Shown here piece after piece: positions 40,912-50,108 of a DNA stretch of 64,000 nt (positions within the stretch are counted from its first letter, which is position 1; each line of letters starts with the position of its first letter). Both the position numbers and the translations under genes were made by a program. Source of the stretch: Flavobacteriaceae bacterium UBA3611. GTDB taxonomy: Bacteria > Bacteroidota > Bacteroidia > Flavobacteriales > Flavobacteriaceae. Location of the stretch: positions 1,773 to 65,772 of the forward strand of contig DFLU01000009.1 of the NCBI GenBank assembly GCA_002375495.1, in the 5' to 3' direction. The notes beneath the pieces are model-generated. The model had not been told where the DNA came from and searched no databases. It saw only the letters and a list, made by a program, of their open reading frames with translations.

Positions 40912-42147
40912 ATGAAAAAGAAGCTTCTTATTATCGGCCATACGTTTCCTGAGCCAAATACTACAGCAGCAGGTAGCAGAATGTTACAACTCATCGATCT
41001 CTTTCAAGCACAAGATGTTGAAATCACTTTCGCAAGTACTGCCGGTAGTTCTGAGTATAGCACAGATCTTTCAAGGATGCGAATTTCGGTGGTTTCTATT
41101 GAGCTGAACAGTAACTCCTTTAACGCTTTTTTAGAACAGTTGCAACCCGAAATAGTGCTGTTTGATCGGTTTGTGACCGAAGAGCAGTTTGGTTGGCGTG
41201 TAGCTGAAACATGCCCCAATGCACTGCGCATTCTAGACACAGAAGACTTACATTTTCTTCGAAAAGCACGAGAAGAGGCTTTTAAGAAGGGAGTCTCGAT
41301 GAATGAAGTAAATCTCTTTACTGAAACTGCCAAACGTGAACTGGCCAGTATCTGGCGGTGCGATTTAAGTTTGCTTATTTCTGAAGTAGAATTTAACCTA
41401 CTCACTGAAACGTTTCAAATACCAAAAACAATGTTATGGTATCTACCGTTTTTGGTTGCTTCGGAAGCTTTTACTGAAAAAGAGAACCGGCCTTCATTTG
41501 AAGTACGCGATCATTTTGTGGCGGTAGGAAATTTGAAGCATGCGCCCAATGTGGCTGCTGTTGTACTGCTAAAACAAAAAATATGGCCCGCGATACGACA
41601 ACACCTTCCGCAAGCCGAATTACACATTTACGGCGCGTATGCACCCCAGCACATACAAGAAATGCACAGCCCGAATACTGGTTTTCTAATCATGGGTTGG
41701 GCCCCTACTATTTCCGAAGTAATGCAAAAATCGAAAATACAATTGGCACCACTGCCTTTTGGGGCTGGATTAAAAGGTAAAATTCTGGATGCGATGCGTT
41801 ACGGGTTGCCAACGGTTACTACGCCCGTAGGAGCAGAGGGTATGTTTGGCGAAACCGAAGCACCGGGTAGTGTGTCAGACCATTGGGATACGTTTGTTGC
41901 TGCATCGGTTCAATTATATCAAAATAAAACCGAGTGGCAGCTGGCACAAAACAGCGGATTCTCAATTTTGGAAGCGCGTTTTAAAAAAGAAGATTTTTCA
42001 ACAGTGTTTGCACATACGATTTCTCAGTTACTAGCGACACTCGAAACCCATCGCATCAAACATTTTATGGGTCAGATACTGCAGCACCAATCGTTACAGG
42101 CTACAAAATACCTCAGTAAATGGATTGCCGAAAAAAATAAAAACTGA
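40912..42147 (+). CDS. Glycosyltransferase, GT4-like (GT-B fold)
   Basis: A 411-residue cytosolic protein. Start MKKKLLIIGHTFPEPNTTAAGSRML matches the GT-B N-terminal nucleotide-fold with its Gly/Ser loop. The C-terminal half holds FVAVGNLKHAPN (about 203-214), LHIYGAYAPQ, GFLIMGWAP and LAPLPFGAGLKGKILDAMRYGLPTVTTPVGAEGM (in parts; about 283-316), the donor-binding region of family 4. It probably builds surface or exopolysaccharide; the sugar is unknown. Convergent with the TPR lipoprotein gene, 23 bp apart. Confidence 0.88.
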   Translation: MKKKLLIIGHTFPEPNTTAAGSRMLQLIDLFQAQDVEITFASTAGSSEYSTDLSRMRISVVSIELNSNSFNAFLEQLQPEIVLFDRFVTEEQFGWRVAETCPNALRILDTEDLHFLRKAREEAFKKGVSMNEVNLFTETAKRELASIWRCDLSLLISEVEFNLLTETFQIPKTMLWYLPFLVASEAFTEKENRPSFEVRDHFVAVGNLKHAPNVAAVVLLKQKIWPAIRQHLPQAELHIYGAYAPQHIQEMHSPNTGFLIMGWAPTISEVMQKSKIQLAPLPFGAGLKGKILDAMRYGLPTVTTPVGAEGMFGETEAPGSVSDHWDTFVAASVQLYQNKTEWQLAQNSGFSILEARFKKEDFSTVFAHTISQLLATLETHRIKHFMGQILQHQSLQATKYLSKWIAEKNKN

Positions 42148-42170
42148 CATGTAAGTTGGAGAATACCGAT

Positions 42171-43100
42171 TTAGAATTTGGTAGCCAGGTCTACTTCGGC
42201 AGCAATGTACCCAAATGAAGCCCAATCTGTACCAGAAACGATGTCTTTAAAAATGGTATGGGCAGCATCTGTGTCGCCTTGACAAAGCAAATAATTGGCC
42301 ACTCCGTATGCCAACGCACTGTTGGAGGGTGAATCTTCAGATTTTTCCAGCAGTTCTTCTGCTTGTAGTAATCCCTTGTACAACAAACACGCTTTTAAAT
42401 ATGCTTCATTTTCGATGACAGACATGCTTGGGTCAATTTGTTGTAAATAGGTGTTCGCTTTTTCGGTGTTCCCCATTAGGCAATTAATAGTGTATAACCA
42501 ATGTACTGCAGAAACCACATTGTCGGGACTTGGCGAAGTGGCTAGGCATTTTTCATAGGCATTGATGGCTTCACGATCGTTGCCCGCTAAATAATGGGCG
42601 AGTCCCAAATGATAATAAATATTGCCATGCATGGTGCTTACCGGGATGCCTTGAGCGTTGGGCATGCCGTCTTCTTCTACTTTGTTTTCTTTTCCTTTTA
42701 TGAGTTGTGCCGCTTGTTCGAGATCTGCTATTGCCTTATCAAATTCGCGCACGCTAATGTATCGATGTCCGCGATGGCGAAGCAGTCGTGATTCGTTGGG
42801 GAATTTTTCGAGGGCATTGGTATAAATATCAATTGCCTCCCGATAATCACCCGTATAAGCTGTAAAACGGCCGTGCCAAATGGTGTTTTCTAGGTCTGGG
42901 TTTTCATCAAATGCTTTTTTCTTGATGCTGTACCGTTCTAGTGATTTCTCAGATGGCGTAGTGCTGTACAGGGTGTCTCCCAATTTAGAGATAGCTTGGT
43001 AGGGCTGGTTCCATTGAGCCGAATTGGTAATAGGTTGTTTTTTTGTGTCTGTGCATCCAATAAAAAGAAGCAAGGAGAAGATTGTAAGATACCGATACAT
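42171..43100 (-). CDS. TPR-repeat lipoprotein
   Basis: A 309-residue predicted lipoprotein (lipobox LLFIGC, Cys about 16). Tetratricopeptide repeats are visible: WHGRFTAYTGDYREAIDIYTNALEKFP, LRHRGHRYISVREFDKAIADLEQA, YHLGLAHYLAGNDREAINAYEKCLATSP and LLCQGDTDAAHTIFKDI, each in the 34-residue helix-turn-helix pattern. TPR proteins bind partner proteins; this one would face the periplasm or outside. Function not otherwise evident. Confidence 0.85.
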   Translation of the reverse strand: MYRYLTIFSLLLFIGCTDTKKQPITNSAQWNQPYQAISKLGDTLYSTTPSEKSLERYSIKKKAFDENPDLENTIWHGRFTAYTGDYREAIDIYTNALEKFPNESRLLRHRGHRYISVREFDKAIADLEQAAQLIKGKENKVEEDGMPNAQGIPVSTMHGNIYYHLGLAHYLAGNDREAINAYEKCLATSPSPDNVVSAVHWLYTINCLMGNTEKANTYLQQIDPSMSVIENEAYLKACLLYKGLLQAEELLEKSEDSPSNSALAYGVANYLLCQGDTDAAHTIFKDIVSGTDWASFGYIAAEVDLATKF

Positions 43101-43247
43101 ATTTTTAATGTTAGTACATAAAAATACAAAATTGGAGCGGTTTACGATTTGTTTTGAAATATAGGTGTATGATAATTTACGTATTTATACTTATTGTTGA
43201 TTGATAATGAACAACTTACCTTGGTTTTTTAATTCTCCCCGCTAACC

Positions 43248-43631
43248 ATGGAACCTTCAATAAGCACGAAATCTTCGTTTACCCTACTGTTAACTATGTT
43301 ATTGGAGGGTGCCCGACTGGAAATACCAGATGCAAGGTGTACATTTTCCTATTACTGGGATCCAAAAATTTCTGAGGGGAAAGCGCAGTTGGTGGGTATT
43401 AATGGAAGTATGTTGGCCATTACATTATTTAGTGAAATGCAAGAGCGATATGTAGTGTTCAAAAGTGATATGCAACCTACAAAATACAGTATAAAGGGTG
43501 TTGAGGTGGTTATTCATTCAATAGTATTGCATATTTCCTTAGAAACTGAAGAAAAAGGTGCAGCTATTACATTTAACTTCAATAAATCTGTGATACAAAC
43601 AAATGAAGGCTATCAAGGAATAATGGAATAA
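43248..43631 (+). CDS. Hypothetical protein (orphan)
   Basis: A 127-residue protein I do not recognise. It has no signal peptide or transmembrane segment; MEPSISTKSSFTLLLTMLLEGARLEIPDARC is followed by alternating beta-type strands (AQLVGINGSMLAITLFSEM; VEVVIHSIVLHISLE). It lies 20 bp upstream of the next orphan gene on the same strand, so the two probably form a unit. Codon use looks like the neighbours. Confidence 0.6.
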   Translation: MEPSISTKSSFTLLLTMLLEGARLEIPDARCTFSYYWDPKISEGKAQLVGINGSMLAITLFSEMQERYVVFKSDMQPTKYSIKGVEVVIHSIVLHISLETEEKGAAITFNFNKSVIQTNEGYQGIME

Positions 43632-43651
43632 AACATTTAAAAACGAAAATT

Positions 43652-44524
43652 ATGGACCCAGAACATTTTGAGGTATTGTTTTACGTAGTTGTGGTTTTGT
43701 TTGTTATCACTTTTATTTTTGCGCTGCTAGCCATGGCAGGAAAGATTTCGGTCGATAAAAAAATAAGGTATGGCTTGTATACGGCCTTTGTGTTAGAATT
43801 GGGGTTGGCTTTTTTTGGTTTTTTGAAACTCGATTACAAAGCAGAATATAGTACGAATCCGCCTCAATCTGAATGGGTGGGCCTCGATATAAACACCATG
43901 AAGTTAATTCGTCCTACGCTGCTTATGAACGGTAAAGAGGTATTAAAAGACACAAAAAAAATAGTGTTGGGGAAGTCGGTTTCTGATGCAAAGCATGCGA
44001 TTAAAGATAAAGACTATACCTATAAAGTACGGGGAAGCGATCTTCAAATATTTAATACTTACGACACTACTTTCACAGAGCCTTTTGGGAGGATTCCAGA
44101 TATTCAGTCTGCATTTTTCAATCAGTTGAATTATGAACGAAACACCCTGTCTTTGGATTATAGAAAAACTGTCGAGTTTAAAAATAGTTCGGCTACTGGC
44201 AACAGGTGGAAAAAGAATTATTCTTTCTTCGAAGCACCAGGAATTGATGTTCGGGTAATAGACTCCATAGGACTTGGAACGGGTTATATCATCACCCAGA
44301 AAAAAGTCGGGCAACGTAAACCTGTAGAGTTGTTTAATTCTCTAAAAGCCAAAGAAACACGGGAGGCGGCATTGCATTTAGATACCCGAATCATTCACAC
44401 CTTCGAACACGACGGTGTGTTTTACATTATTTTTATCGTTAATTGTGACAACATACCAGAAGGGGGTCGATTTTTCGATTTCCAGCAACTAAAATTAGTA
44501 CCTGAATTGTATGCGACTGAGTAA
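43652..44524 (+). CDS. Hypothetical membrane protein (orphan)
   Basis: A 290-residue protein I do not recognise. Two N-terminal hydrophobic helices (about residues 8-30, VLFYVVVVLFVITFIFALLA, and about 40-58) are followed by a soluble domain of about 230 residues with mixed alpha/beta character (KKIVLGKSVSDAKHAIKDKDYTY; HTFEHDGVFYIIFIVNC). The soluble part may be periplasmic. It is probably co-transcribed with the orphan gene 20 bp upstream. No family can be named. Confidence 0.6.
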   Translation: MDPEHFEVLFYVVVVLFVITFIFALLAMAGKISVDKKIRYGLYTAFVLELGLAFFGFLKLDYKAEYSTNPPQSEWVGLDINTMKLIRPTLLMNGKEVLKDTKKIVLGKSVSDAKHAIKDKDYTYKVRGSDLQIFNTYDTTFTEPFGRIPDIQSAFFNQLNYERNTLSLDYRKTVEFKNSSATGNRWKKNYSFFEAPGIDVRVIDSIGLGTGYIITQKKVGQRKPVELFNSLKAKETREAALHLDTRIIHTFEHDGVFYIIFIVNCDNIPEGGRFFDFQQLKLVPELYATE

Positions 44525-44577
44525 GTCTTTAAAAAATGTTGAGTTGATTAATCCAGTTATCAAAAAACAACGGATCG

Positions 44578-47061
44578 CTACAGCGTAAATTTATTATTGT
44601 TCACAAAAAAAATAGAGTTTACAAGAAACAGTTTTCCGTTTTCCCAAAAGCTTCGGAACAACACATCGTCTACCATATAGATAATACTTCCGCTTCCCAT
44701 TCTGGCTTCACCAAATACCATCGAATTTTTGAGTTTTGCCTTTGCATCATCTCCAGAAAACCCGGAAACACTTGTTGGGTCTTCGATATAGCCTACATTG
44801 TATCCGTTTTCTAAAAATGAGTAAGAGGTGCTTCCTAATTTTAGGCTGTAATAAGAATCTCCGTAGCCAAAAGCCATTGGGTGGCTCGGGTCAATCTTAA
44901 TTTTGTAAATACTTCCTGTTATAAAGTTCTTTACACTTTCGCGTTCACGCTGGTCATAAGGCGTGAGGTTTCCTGTACTGGTGCTATCTTCTTTTTTATC
45001 ATCATCGGCCGTATTCTTTTTTAAGTCGAAACCGTCTTTTCCAGCAAATAAATTGGTCGCTCCGCCTATTGCAATAATCTTTCCGCCCCTGCGAACCCAT
45101 GCTTTCACATCGTCCATTACTGAATCGCTACCCAAGCTGCTATACCAACCGCTAGGTAATATGAGCACATCAAAATTATTTAACATGGTGGGTCTAAAAT
45201 CTCCTGTATCTATGGAGGTCACGGGATAGTTTAGTTGTGCTTCAAAGAAATGCCAAAGTGCACCGTAGTTTAAAGATGAAGTGCCTTCACCGCGCAACAT
45301 TGCGATACGCTGGTTGTTGATTAGTTTTACGTCTGGCGATCCAAAATCTGTTCTGGTATCTCCAAAACTGGTTCCTGATCCATATAATTGACGGTTGTGT
45401 TTGTTGGCTATTTCTACTACTTTTTTATTGAAATCGGCATTCATCCGATTGTCACTTTTGGTAATTACCAAGCTGCCTTTTGCAAAATCCCTTCCGCCAA
45501 ACTTCAGGTCTTTTTCAGAAAAACGAACACGAATGTCTTCTTTTAATAATTCGGCTAAAAACTGGGCGTCGTACAAACTATTCCACTCGCTGATGTATCC
45601 TGCTGCGTTTTGTGAGGCAACATTATTTACATTGTAGGTAGGTAGCTCTTTGTCGGCTGTCACCAAACTCGTGCTCGCCACAGCCTCAAGTCCGTATGCA
45701 TGCGGAATGCTCCAAGCAGTAATGTCATACGTAAGCGGTTCTTCAAGTGCAGCATCGGGCTCAAAAAGTACTTGAACCATTTTACCTTTTGGCTGATTGG
45801 TATTTACAACCAAAGCATTGGCAGCGTTCATGGTGCCTTGTGCGTTGGTGCTGTAACTATATCCGCTTACCGTTCCGTTGCTTTTTATTCCGTATTTAAT
45901 ATCGTGTTTCTGTAGTAACTTTGTAAGCGCATCAATTTTGTCTGGGTGACCTTTTACCACATAACTTTTGTATTTCAGGTTGTCATTTTGGAAGAATTTC
46001 TTAAACTCGGTATTTAGCTTCGCTGCATTATTGCTTCCCATTTCAACTGTAGAAAGACCGGTGGTTGTATGATGTGCCACACGATCTACCAAGGTGAGTT
46101 CGTACCCTTCATCTGTATTAATACCTAAGCCCGCACGACCGTGTCCCGCTTGCTCATACGTCATCCCAATGGCTCCCATAAAAGTAGGGTAGGTGTCCCC
46201 GTAACTTGGGTATAGCAAGTCGAATCGTTCACGGGTAAAGAATAGCCAACCTTCTTGGTCGAAATAACGTGCATGGTTTTTCCCTATTTGCGTTTGGAAA
46301 TCGCGCTGAAAAGGGGTGATAATTTCATGATATGGTTCTGCCGCAGGTGCAAAATAGTAAGGCTCATTAATCCCCTGCTCATGGAAATCGACATGAATAT
46401 GTGGCATCCACTGATTGTATATTTTTAAGCGTTGCTGGGTTTCTACTTGAGTCGCCCATGCCCAATCACGATTTAAATCGAATAAATAATGGTTAGGTCT
46501 CCCACCCGGCCAAGGTTCGTTATGCTCTACGGCTACTTGTTTAGGGTTGTAAGGATTATCTTTTACCTGATTATACCAATTGGCATATCTATCGCGCCCA
46601 TCAGGATTTACACAAGGGTCAATGATGACCACCGTATTTTGAAGCCAGTCTTGTTTTTCGGTAATAAGCTGGTAAAGCGTACCCATAGCCGCTTCTGTGC
46701 TGGAGGCCTCATTTCCGTGTACGTTGTAACTCAACCATACAATGGCGGTTTGCGGACTCGCACTTCCGTTTTCCAAACCAATATTTTTAAGGTTGTCTCT
46801 TCTAATCTGGTCGATGTTTCCTATATTTTGAGGTGACGAAACCACTGCGTAGGTAAGCGGTCTGCGCTCGTTTGTTTTTCCGTAGGTATCGTACGTTACC
46901 ATATTGCTGTTGGCCGCCACATGCTCAAAATAGCGAACTACATCAGCATGGCGAGAGAATTGGGTGCCTAGTTCGTAGCCAAGAAATTCGGCAGGCGATT
47001 GTACTTGTGCGGTAAGGGTAACGCAGATAAATAGGAAGAAATAGGAAATATGCTTCAGCAT
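44578..47061 (-). CDS. Secreted M14-family zinc carboxypeptidase
   Basis: An 827-residue exported metallopeptidase with a signal peptide (residues 1-18, ending LTAQ). Zinc ligands: His/Glu in NVHGNEASSTE (about 113-123) and His in HVDFHEQG (about 222); the catalytic Glu is probably in MTYEQAGHGRAG (about 300). M14 enzymes cut C-terminal residues or cell-wall peptides. The C-terminal half contains a class I glutamine-amidotransferase-like region (DVLILPSGWYSSLGSDSV, GGKIIAIGGATN), often seen in large Bacteroidota M14 proteins. The end lacks a T9SS tail (the last residues are VNSIFFVNNNKFTL), so it is likely periplasmic. Confidence 0.92.
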   Translation of the reverse strand: MLKHISYFFLFICVTLTAQVQSPAEFLGYELGTQFSRHADVVRYFEHVAANSNMVTYDTYGKTNERRPLTYAVVSSPQNIGNIDQIRRDNLKNIGLENGSASPQTAIVWLSYNVHGNEASSTEAAMGTLYQLITEKQDWLQNTVVIIDPCVNPDGRDRYANWYNQVKDNPYNPKQVAVEHNEPWPGGRPNHYLFDLNRDWAWATQVETQQRLKIYNQWMPHIHVDFHEQGINEPYYFAPAAEPYHEIITPFQRDFQTQIGKNHARYFDQEGWLFFTRERFDLLYPSYGDTYPTFMGAIGMTYEQAGHGRAGLGINTDEGYELTLVDRVAHHTTTGLSTVEMGSNNAAKLNTEFKKFFQNDNLKYKSYVVKGHPDKIDALTKLLQKHDIKYGIKSNGTVSGYSYSTNAQGTMNAANALVVNTNQPKGKMVQVLFEPDAALEEPLTYDITAWSIPHAYGLEAVASTSLVTADKELPTYNVNNVASQNAAGYISEWNSLYDAQFLAELLKEDIRVRFSEKDLKFGGRDFAKGSLVITKSDNRMNADFNKKVVEIANKHNRQLYGSGTSFGDTRTDFGSPDVKLINNQRIAMLRGEGTSSLNYGALWHFFEAQLNYPVTSIDTGDFRPTMLNNFDVLILPSGWYSSLGSDSVMDDVKAWVRRGGKIIAIGGATNLFAGKDGFDLKKNTADDDKKEDSTSTGNLTPYDQRERESVKNFITGSIYKIKIDPSHPMAFGYGDSYYSLKLGSTSYSFLENGYNVGYIEDPTSVSGFSGDDAKAKLKNSMVFGEARMGSGSIIYMVDDVLFRSFWENGKLFLVNSIFFVNNNKFTL

Positions 47062-47301
47062 TTTGAGAGTTTTTTGATTGAAGGCTAAAGATACATGAAA
47101 TTCCAGTTTGTAAAATTTCCATTTCAGAATTTTATTAAAAATATCATGTTGCGGTCACTTCGATACACCGCTTCGCGGCACTCAGTGACCTTTTCAGTAC
47201 CGAAGCAGTTATTTAACCGACTTAAATTTTTCCCAAAAAAGGTACGGTGAATCCTGAAGTCTGAATTATCCCTTATTTTTGGACAAACCTTCTGAAATTT
47301 T
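47062..47301. other. Divergent region M14 peptidase / bshC
   Basis: It contains the palindromic repeat at 47153-47190 and, at 47274-47281, the TATTTTTG -7 box of bshC, 21 bases before its ATG. No coding sequence. Confidence 0.55.
47153..47190. repeat. Nested palindromic (REP-like) element
   Basis: GGTCACT (47153-47159) pairs with AGTGACC (47184-47190), with an inner CCGC-TTC-GCGG hairpin. Short elements of the form GGTCACTTCGA...CAGTGACC are dispersed in flavobacterial genomes as far as I remember. A single copy is present in this window. Confidence 0.6.
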
Positions 47302-48897
47302 ATGACCACTAACACCATTTCGTACGAAGAAACTGGATATTTTTCAAAATTGATATGCGATTATCTAGCTGAAGATGCTGCGCTAACTGATTTCTACGGA
47401 AGGTTTCCGAAACTTGAGAATTTCAAACGGCAAATAGAAGCCAAGAAAGAAACGTTTACAAGTGAATCTAGAAACGCTTTGGTGGAGCAATTAAAGACGC
47501 AGTACAAATCGTTTAAAATTTCCGAAGCAACCCAACAAAACATTGAGCTCCTTTCTGAAGAAAACACCTTTACCATCACCACCGGGCACCAACTGAACCT
47601 TTTTACGGGACCGCTCTACTTTTTATATAAAATTTTCTCGGTCATTAACCTTTCCGAAGCATTAAAAGAAAAATATCCAATGTATGATTTTGTCCCTGTG
47701 TATTGGATGGCGACAGAAGATCATGATTTTGATGAGATTAATTACTTTAATTATCAAGGAAAAAAAATAACGTGGAACCGTCCTAGCGGAGGTGCAGTGG
47801 GCGAATTTTCTACGGAAGGGTTACAGGAAGTTGCAGAACAACTGGCGCCTATTTTTGGCGAAAGCGAACACGGAAAACACCTGCATCAACTCTTTACCGA
47901 AGCATATCTCAATCACGATAATTTAGCAGACGCCACGCGTTTTTTGGGAAATGAGTTGTTTAAGGAACACGGATTGGTAATTGTTGACGGAAATGATGCG
48001 GTGCTGAAAAAAGCTTTTATTCCGTATGCTGAAAAAGAATTGACACAGCAGCAATCCTATAAAAAAGTTACCGAATCTACCAATCGGTTAGTAGATTTTG
48101 GTTATGCTGAACAAGTACACCCGCGCGAAATCAATTTGTTTTATCTAGCCGAAGGAGTTCGTGAACGAATTGTGGAGGTAGCAGGAAGTTTTTATGTAAA
48201 TGAGACTAAAATTGAATTTACGAAAGACGCATTGCTACGCGAATTACAAGAGCACCCTGAGCGCTTTTCACCCAATGCTTTGCTAAGACCGTTATACCAA
48301 GAAGTGATTTTGCCCAATTTGTGCTATGTTGGAGGCGGGGGAGAATTGGCCTACTGGTTTCAGTTGAAGGATTATTTTGAATCGGTTGCAGTTCCTTTTC
48401 CTATGTTATTACTGCGGAATTCAGCATTATTGGTGTCGCAAAAAAGCTTAGAAAAACTTCAAAAATTGGGAGTATCTGTTTCGCAACTTTTTCAGAAGCA
48501 AACAGATTTAAAAACAGAACATACCCATGAGCTATCTGAAATTGCAATCGATTTCTCAACCCAACGGGCACACCTGCAACAGCAATTTAAAGAGCTGTAC
48601 GTCATCGCCGAAAAAACAGACGCATCTTTTATAGGGGCGGTTGCCGCCCAAGAAAAGAAACAATTGAACGGACTGGACCATCTTGAAAAGCGATTGTTGA
48701 AAGCACAAAAACGAAAACTGGCAGATCAATTAGAACGACTCACCGACTTACAAGATGCGCTCTTTCCGAAGCAAAGCTTACAGGAACGAAACACCAATTT
48801 TTCAGAATATTATGTGGTGTATGGTAATACTCTATTAAATGAACTGAAGAGAAAATTAAACCCACTACAGCCAGAATTTACCATCGTGACACTTTAG
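47302..48897 (+). CDS. bshC: Bacillithiol biosynthesis cysteine-adding enzyme BshC
   Basis: A 531-residue cytosolic protein matching BshC length and order: LNLFTGPLYFLYKIFSVINL (about 100-119), FVPVYWMATEDHDFDEIN (about 133-150), FSTEGLQEV, REINLFYL, EVAGSFYVNETKIEFTKDALLRELQEHPERFSPNALLRPLYQEVILPNLCYVGGGGELAYW (in parts; about 293-353) and a long coiled coil near the end. It adds Cys to GlcN-malate, the last step of bacillithiol synthesis. Neither bshA nor bshB is in the window. Tail-to-tail with cbpM, four bases apart. Confidence 0.95.
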   Translation: MTTNTISYEETGYFSKLICDYLAEDAALTDFYGRFPKLENFKRQIEAKKETFTSESRNALVEQLKTQYKSFKISEATQQNIELLSEENTFTITTGHQLNLFTGPLYFLYKIFSVINLSEALKEKYPMYDFVPVYWMATEDHDFDEINYFNYQGKKITWNRPSGGAVGEFSTEGLQEVAEQLAPIFGESEHGKHLHQLFTEAYLNHDNLADATRFLGNELFKEHGLVIVDGNDAVLKKAFIPYAEKELTQQQSYKKVTESTNRLVDFGYAEQVHPREINLFYLAEGVRERIVEVAGSFYVNETKIEFTKDALLRELQEHPERFSPNALLRPLYQEVILPNLCYVGGGGELAYWFQLKDYFESVAVPFPMLLLRNSALLVSQKSLEKLQKLGVSVSQLFQKQTDLKTEHTHELSEIAIDFSTQRAHLQQQFKELYVIAEKTDASFIGAVAAQEKKQLNGLDHLEKRLLKAQKRKLADQLERLTDLQDALFPKQSLQERNTNFSEYYVVYGNTLLNELKRKLNPLQPEFTIVTL

Positions 48898-48901
48898 GAA
48901 A

Positions 48902-49198
48902 TTAATCTTCGCTATAAATGTGCAACTTTTGTTGCAGTACAGACACCTCACTCGAGAGGTTGTCTATTCGATCCAGCAGGTTCAGAATGATGTCGATTCC
49001 TTCAGGATTTATCTTTAGATCTTTATGCAGTCGTATCATTTTCTCAACTTTATGAATGCTTGTAATCGCTATGCAAGGTTCGGTTTCCTGAACCGTGATT
49101 TGAATGAGCCCGGTGTCATGAAACTTAGTGAACAATTCTTCCGTAACTTCATACTGCTTGCATAAGTGGGTTACTGTTATGTGCGTTGTATTTTCCAT
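48902..49198 (-). CDS. cbpM: Chaperone modulator CbpM-like
   Basis: A 98-residue protein with a MerR-like N-terminal helix-turn-helix (VTHLCKQYEVTEELFTKF) and a C-terminal coiled coil (INPEGIDIILNLLDRIDNLSSEVSVLQQKL). In Escherichia coli CbpM binds and inhibits the DnaJ homologue CbpA. Its ATG overlaps the stop of the upstream cbpA-like gene (TAATG), so the two are translationally coupled, which supports the assignment. Confidence 0.82.
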   Translation of the reverse strand: MENTTHITVTHLCKQYEVTEELFTKFHDTGLIQITVQETEPCIAITSIHKVEKMIRLHKDLKINPEGIDIILNLLDRIDNLSSEVSVLQQKLHIYSED

Positions 49199-50097
49199 TA
49201 GGATTGTAATTTAGCGAGTTCTTGAAATAATTCTTTTTCCCTTTCTGAAAGTTGGGTTGGAATTTCTATGTTATAGGTTATGATTAAATCTCCATACGTG
49301 CCATCCTTTTTGTATTTGGTAAACCCTTTTCCCTTCAGCTTAATTTTGGTGTTGTTTTGGGTGCCCGGCTTTATCTTTAATTTTGCTTTTCCGTCAAAAG
49401 TGTCTACCGTAATTTCTCCTCCCAAAACCGCTTTGTGAAGCGGAATCGTAATCGTATTGTAGAGATCGTTTTTAACCCTCTTGAACTTTGTGTTGTTGTT
49501 TATTTTAAAATTGATATACAAATCACCTTTCGGACCACCTCCAACACCTTCACCGCCATATCCCTTAATTTTGATGGTCTGACCGTCTTCTACACCTGCG
49601 GGAATGGTCAAGCGAATGTTTTTTCCGTTCACCGTCAGGGTTTGTTTTTGTGAAGTATACACATCGGTGAGGTTTATCTGTAATGAAGCATTTAAATCTT
49701 GCCCCTTAAATTGGACATTTTGTCCAAAACCTCGACCAGATCTTCGGCTACTTCCAAACATCGATTCAAAAAAATCGGAATACTCACCAGCGTCTCCGCC
49801 AAATCCTTCAAACCCGCTAGATCTCGTGTTTTGGTATTGCTGCTGTTGTTTTGCTTTTTCTATATCATCTGCATGTTTCCAGTCTTTGCCATACTGATCG
49901 TACTTTTTTCGGTTTTCAGGATTACTAAGCACTTCGTTAGCTTCGTTTACCTGTTTAAATTTCCGTTCTGCTTCGGCATCATTCGGGTTTACATCAGGAT
50001 GGTACTTACGGGCTAATTTCCGATAGGCCTTCTTGATTTCTTTATCGGTTGCATTTTTATCAAGGCCCAATATTTTGTAATAATCTATAAAAGCCAT
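49198..50097 (-). CDS. cbpA: DnaJ-family co-chaperone (CbpA type)
   Basis: A 299-residue J-domain protein. J domain at residues 1-70 with the HPD motif in [12 protein letters not shown] (about 29-40); a Gly/Phe/Ser-rich linker ([21 protein letters not shown]); then the two beta-sandwich C-terminal client domains ([19 protein letters not shown]...). The CxxCxGxG zinc fingers of DnaJ proper are absent, which makes it a class B, CbpA-like protein. It works with DnaK (Hsp70), perhaps linked to stress along with htpG elsewhere in the window. Overlaps cbpM by one base. Confidence 0.93.
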   Translation of the reverse strand: MAFIDYYKILGLDKNATDKEIKKAYRKLARKYHPDVNPNDAEAERKFKQVNEANEVLSNPENRKKYDQYGKDWKHADDIEKAKQQQQYQNTRSSGFEGFGGDAGEYSDFFESMFGSSRRSGRGFGQNVQFKGQDLNASLQINLTDVYTSQKQTLTVNGKNIRLTIPAGVEDGQTIKIKGYGGEGVGGGPKGDLYINFKINNNTKFKRVKNDLYNTITIPLHKAVLGGEITVDTFDGKAKLKIKPGTQNNTKIKLKGKGFTKYKKDGTYGDLIITYNIEIPTQLSEREKELFQELAKLQS

Positions 50098-50108
50098 TTT
50101 AATTTTAG

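Noticed and set aside
39560..42147. Sialidase-like lipoprotein and glycosyltransferase considered as a glycan-use locus
   Set aside because: No SusC/SusD pair, sulfatase or other glycoside hydrolase is close; the TonB receptor at 21193 is unlinked.
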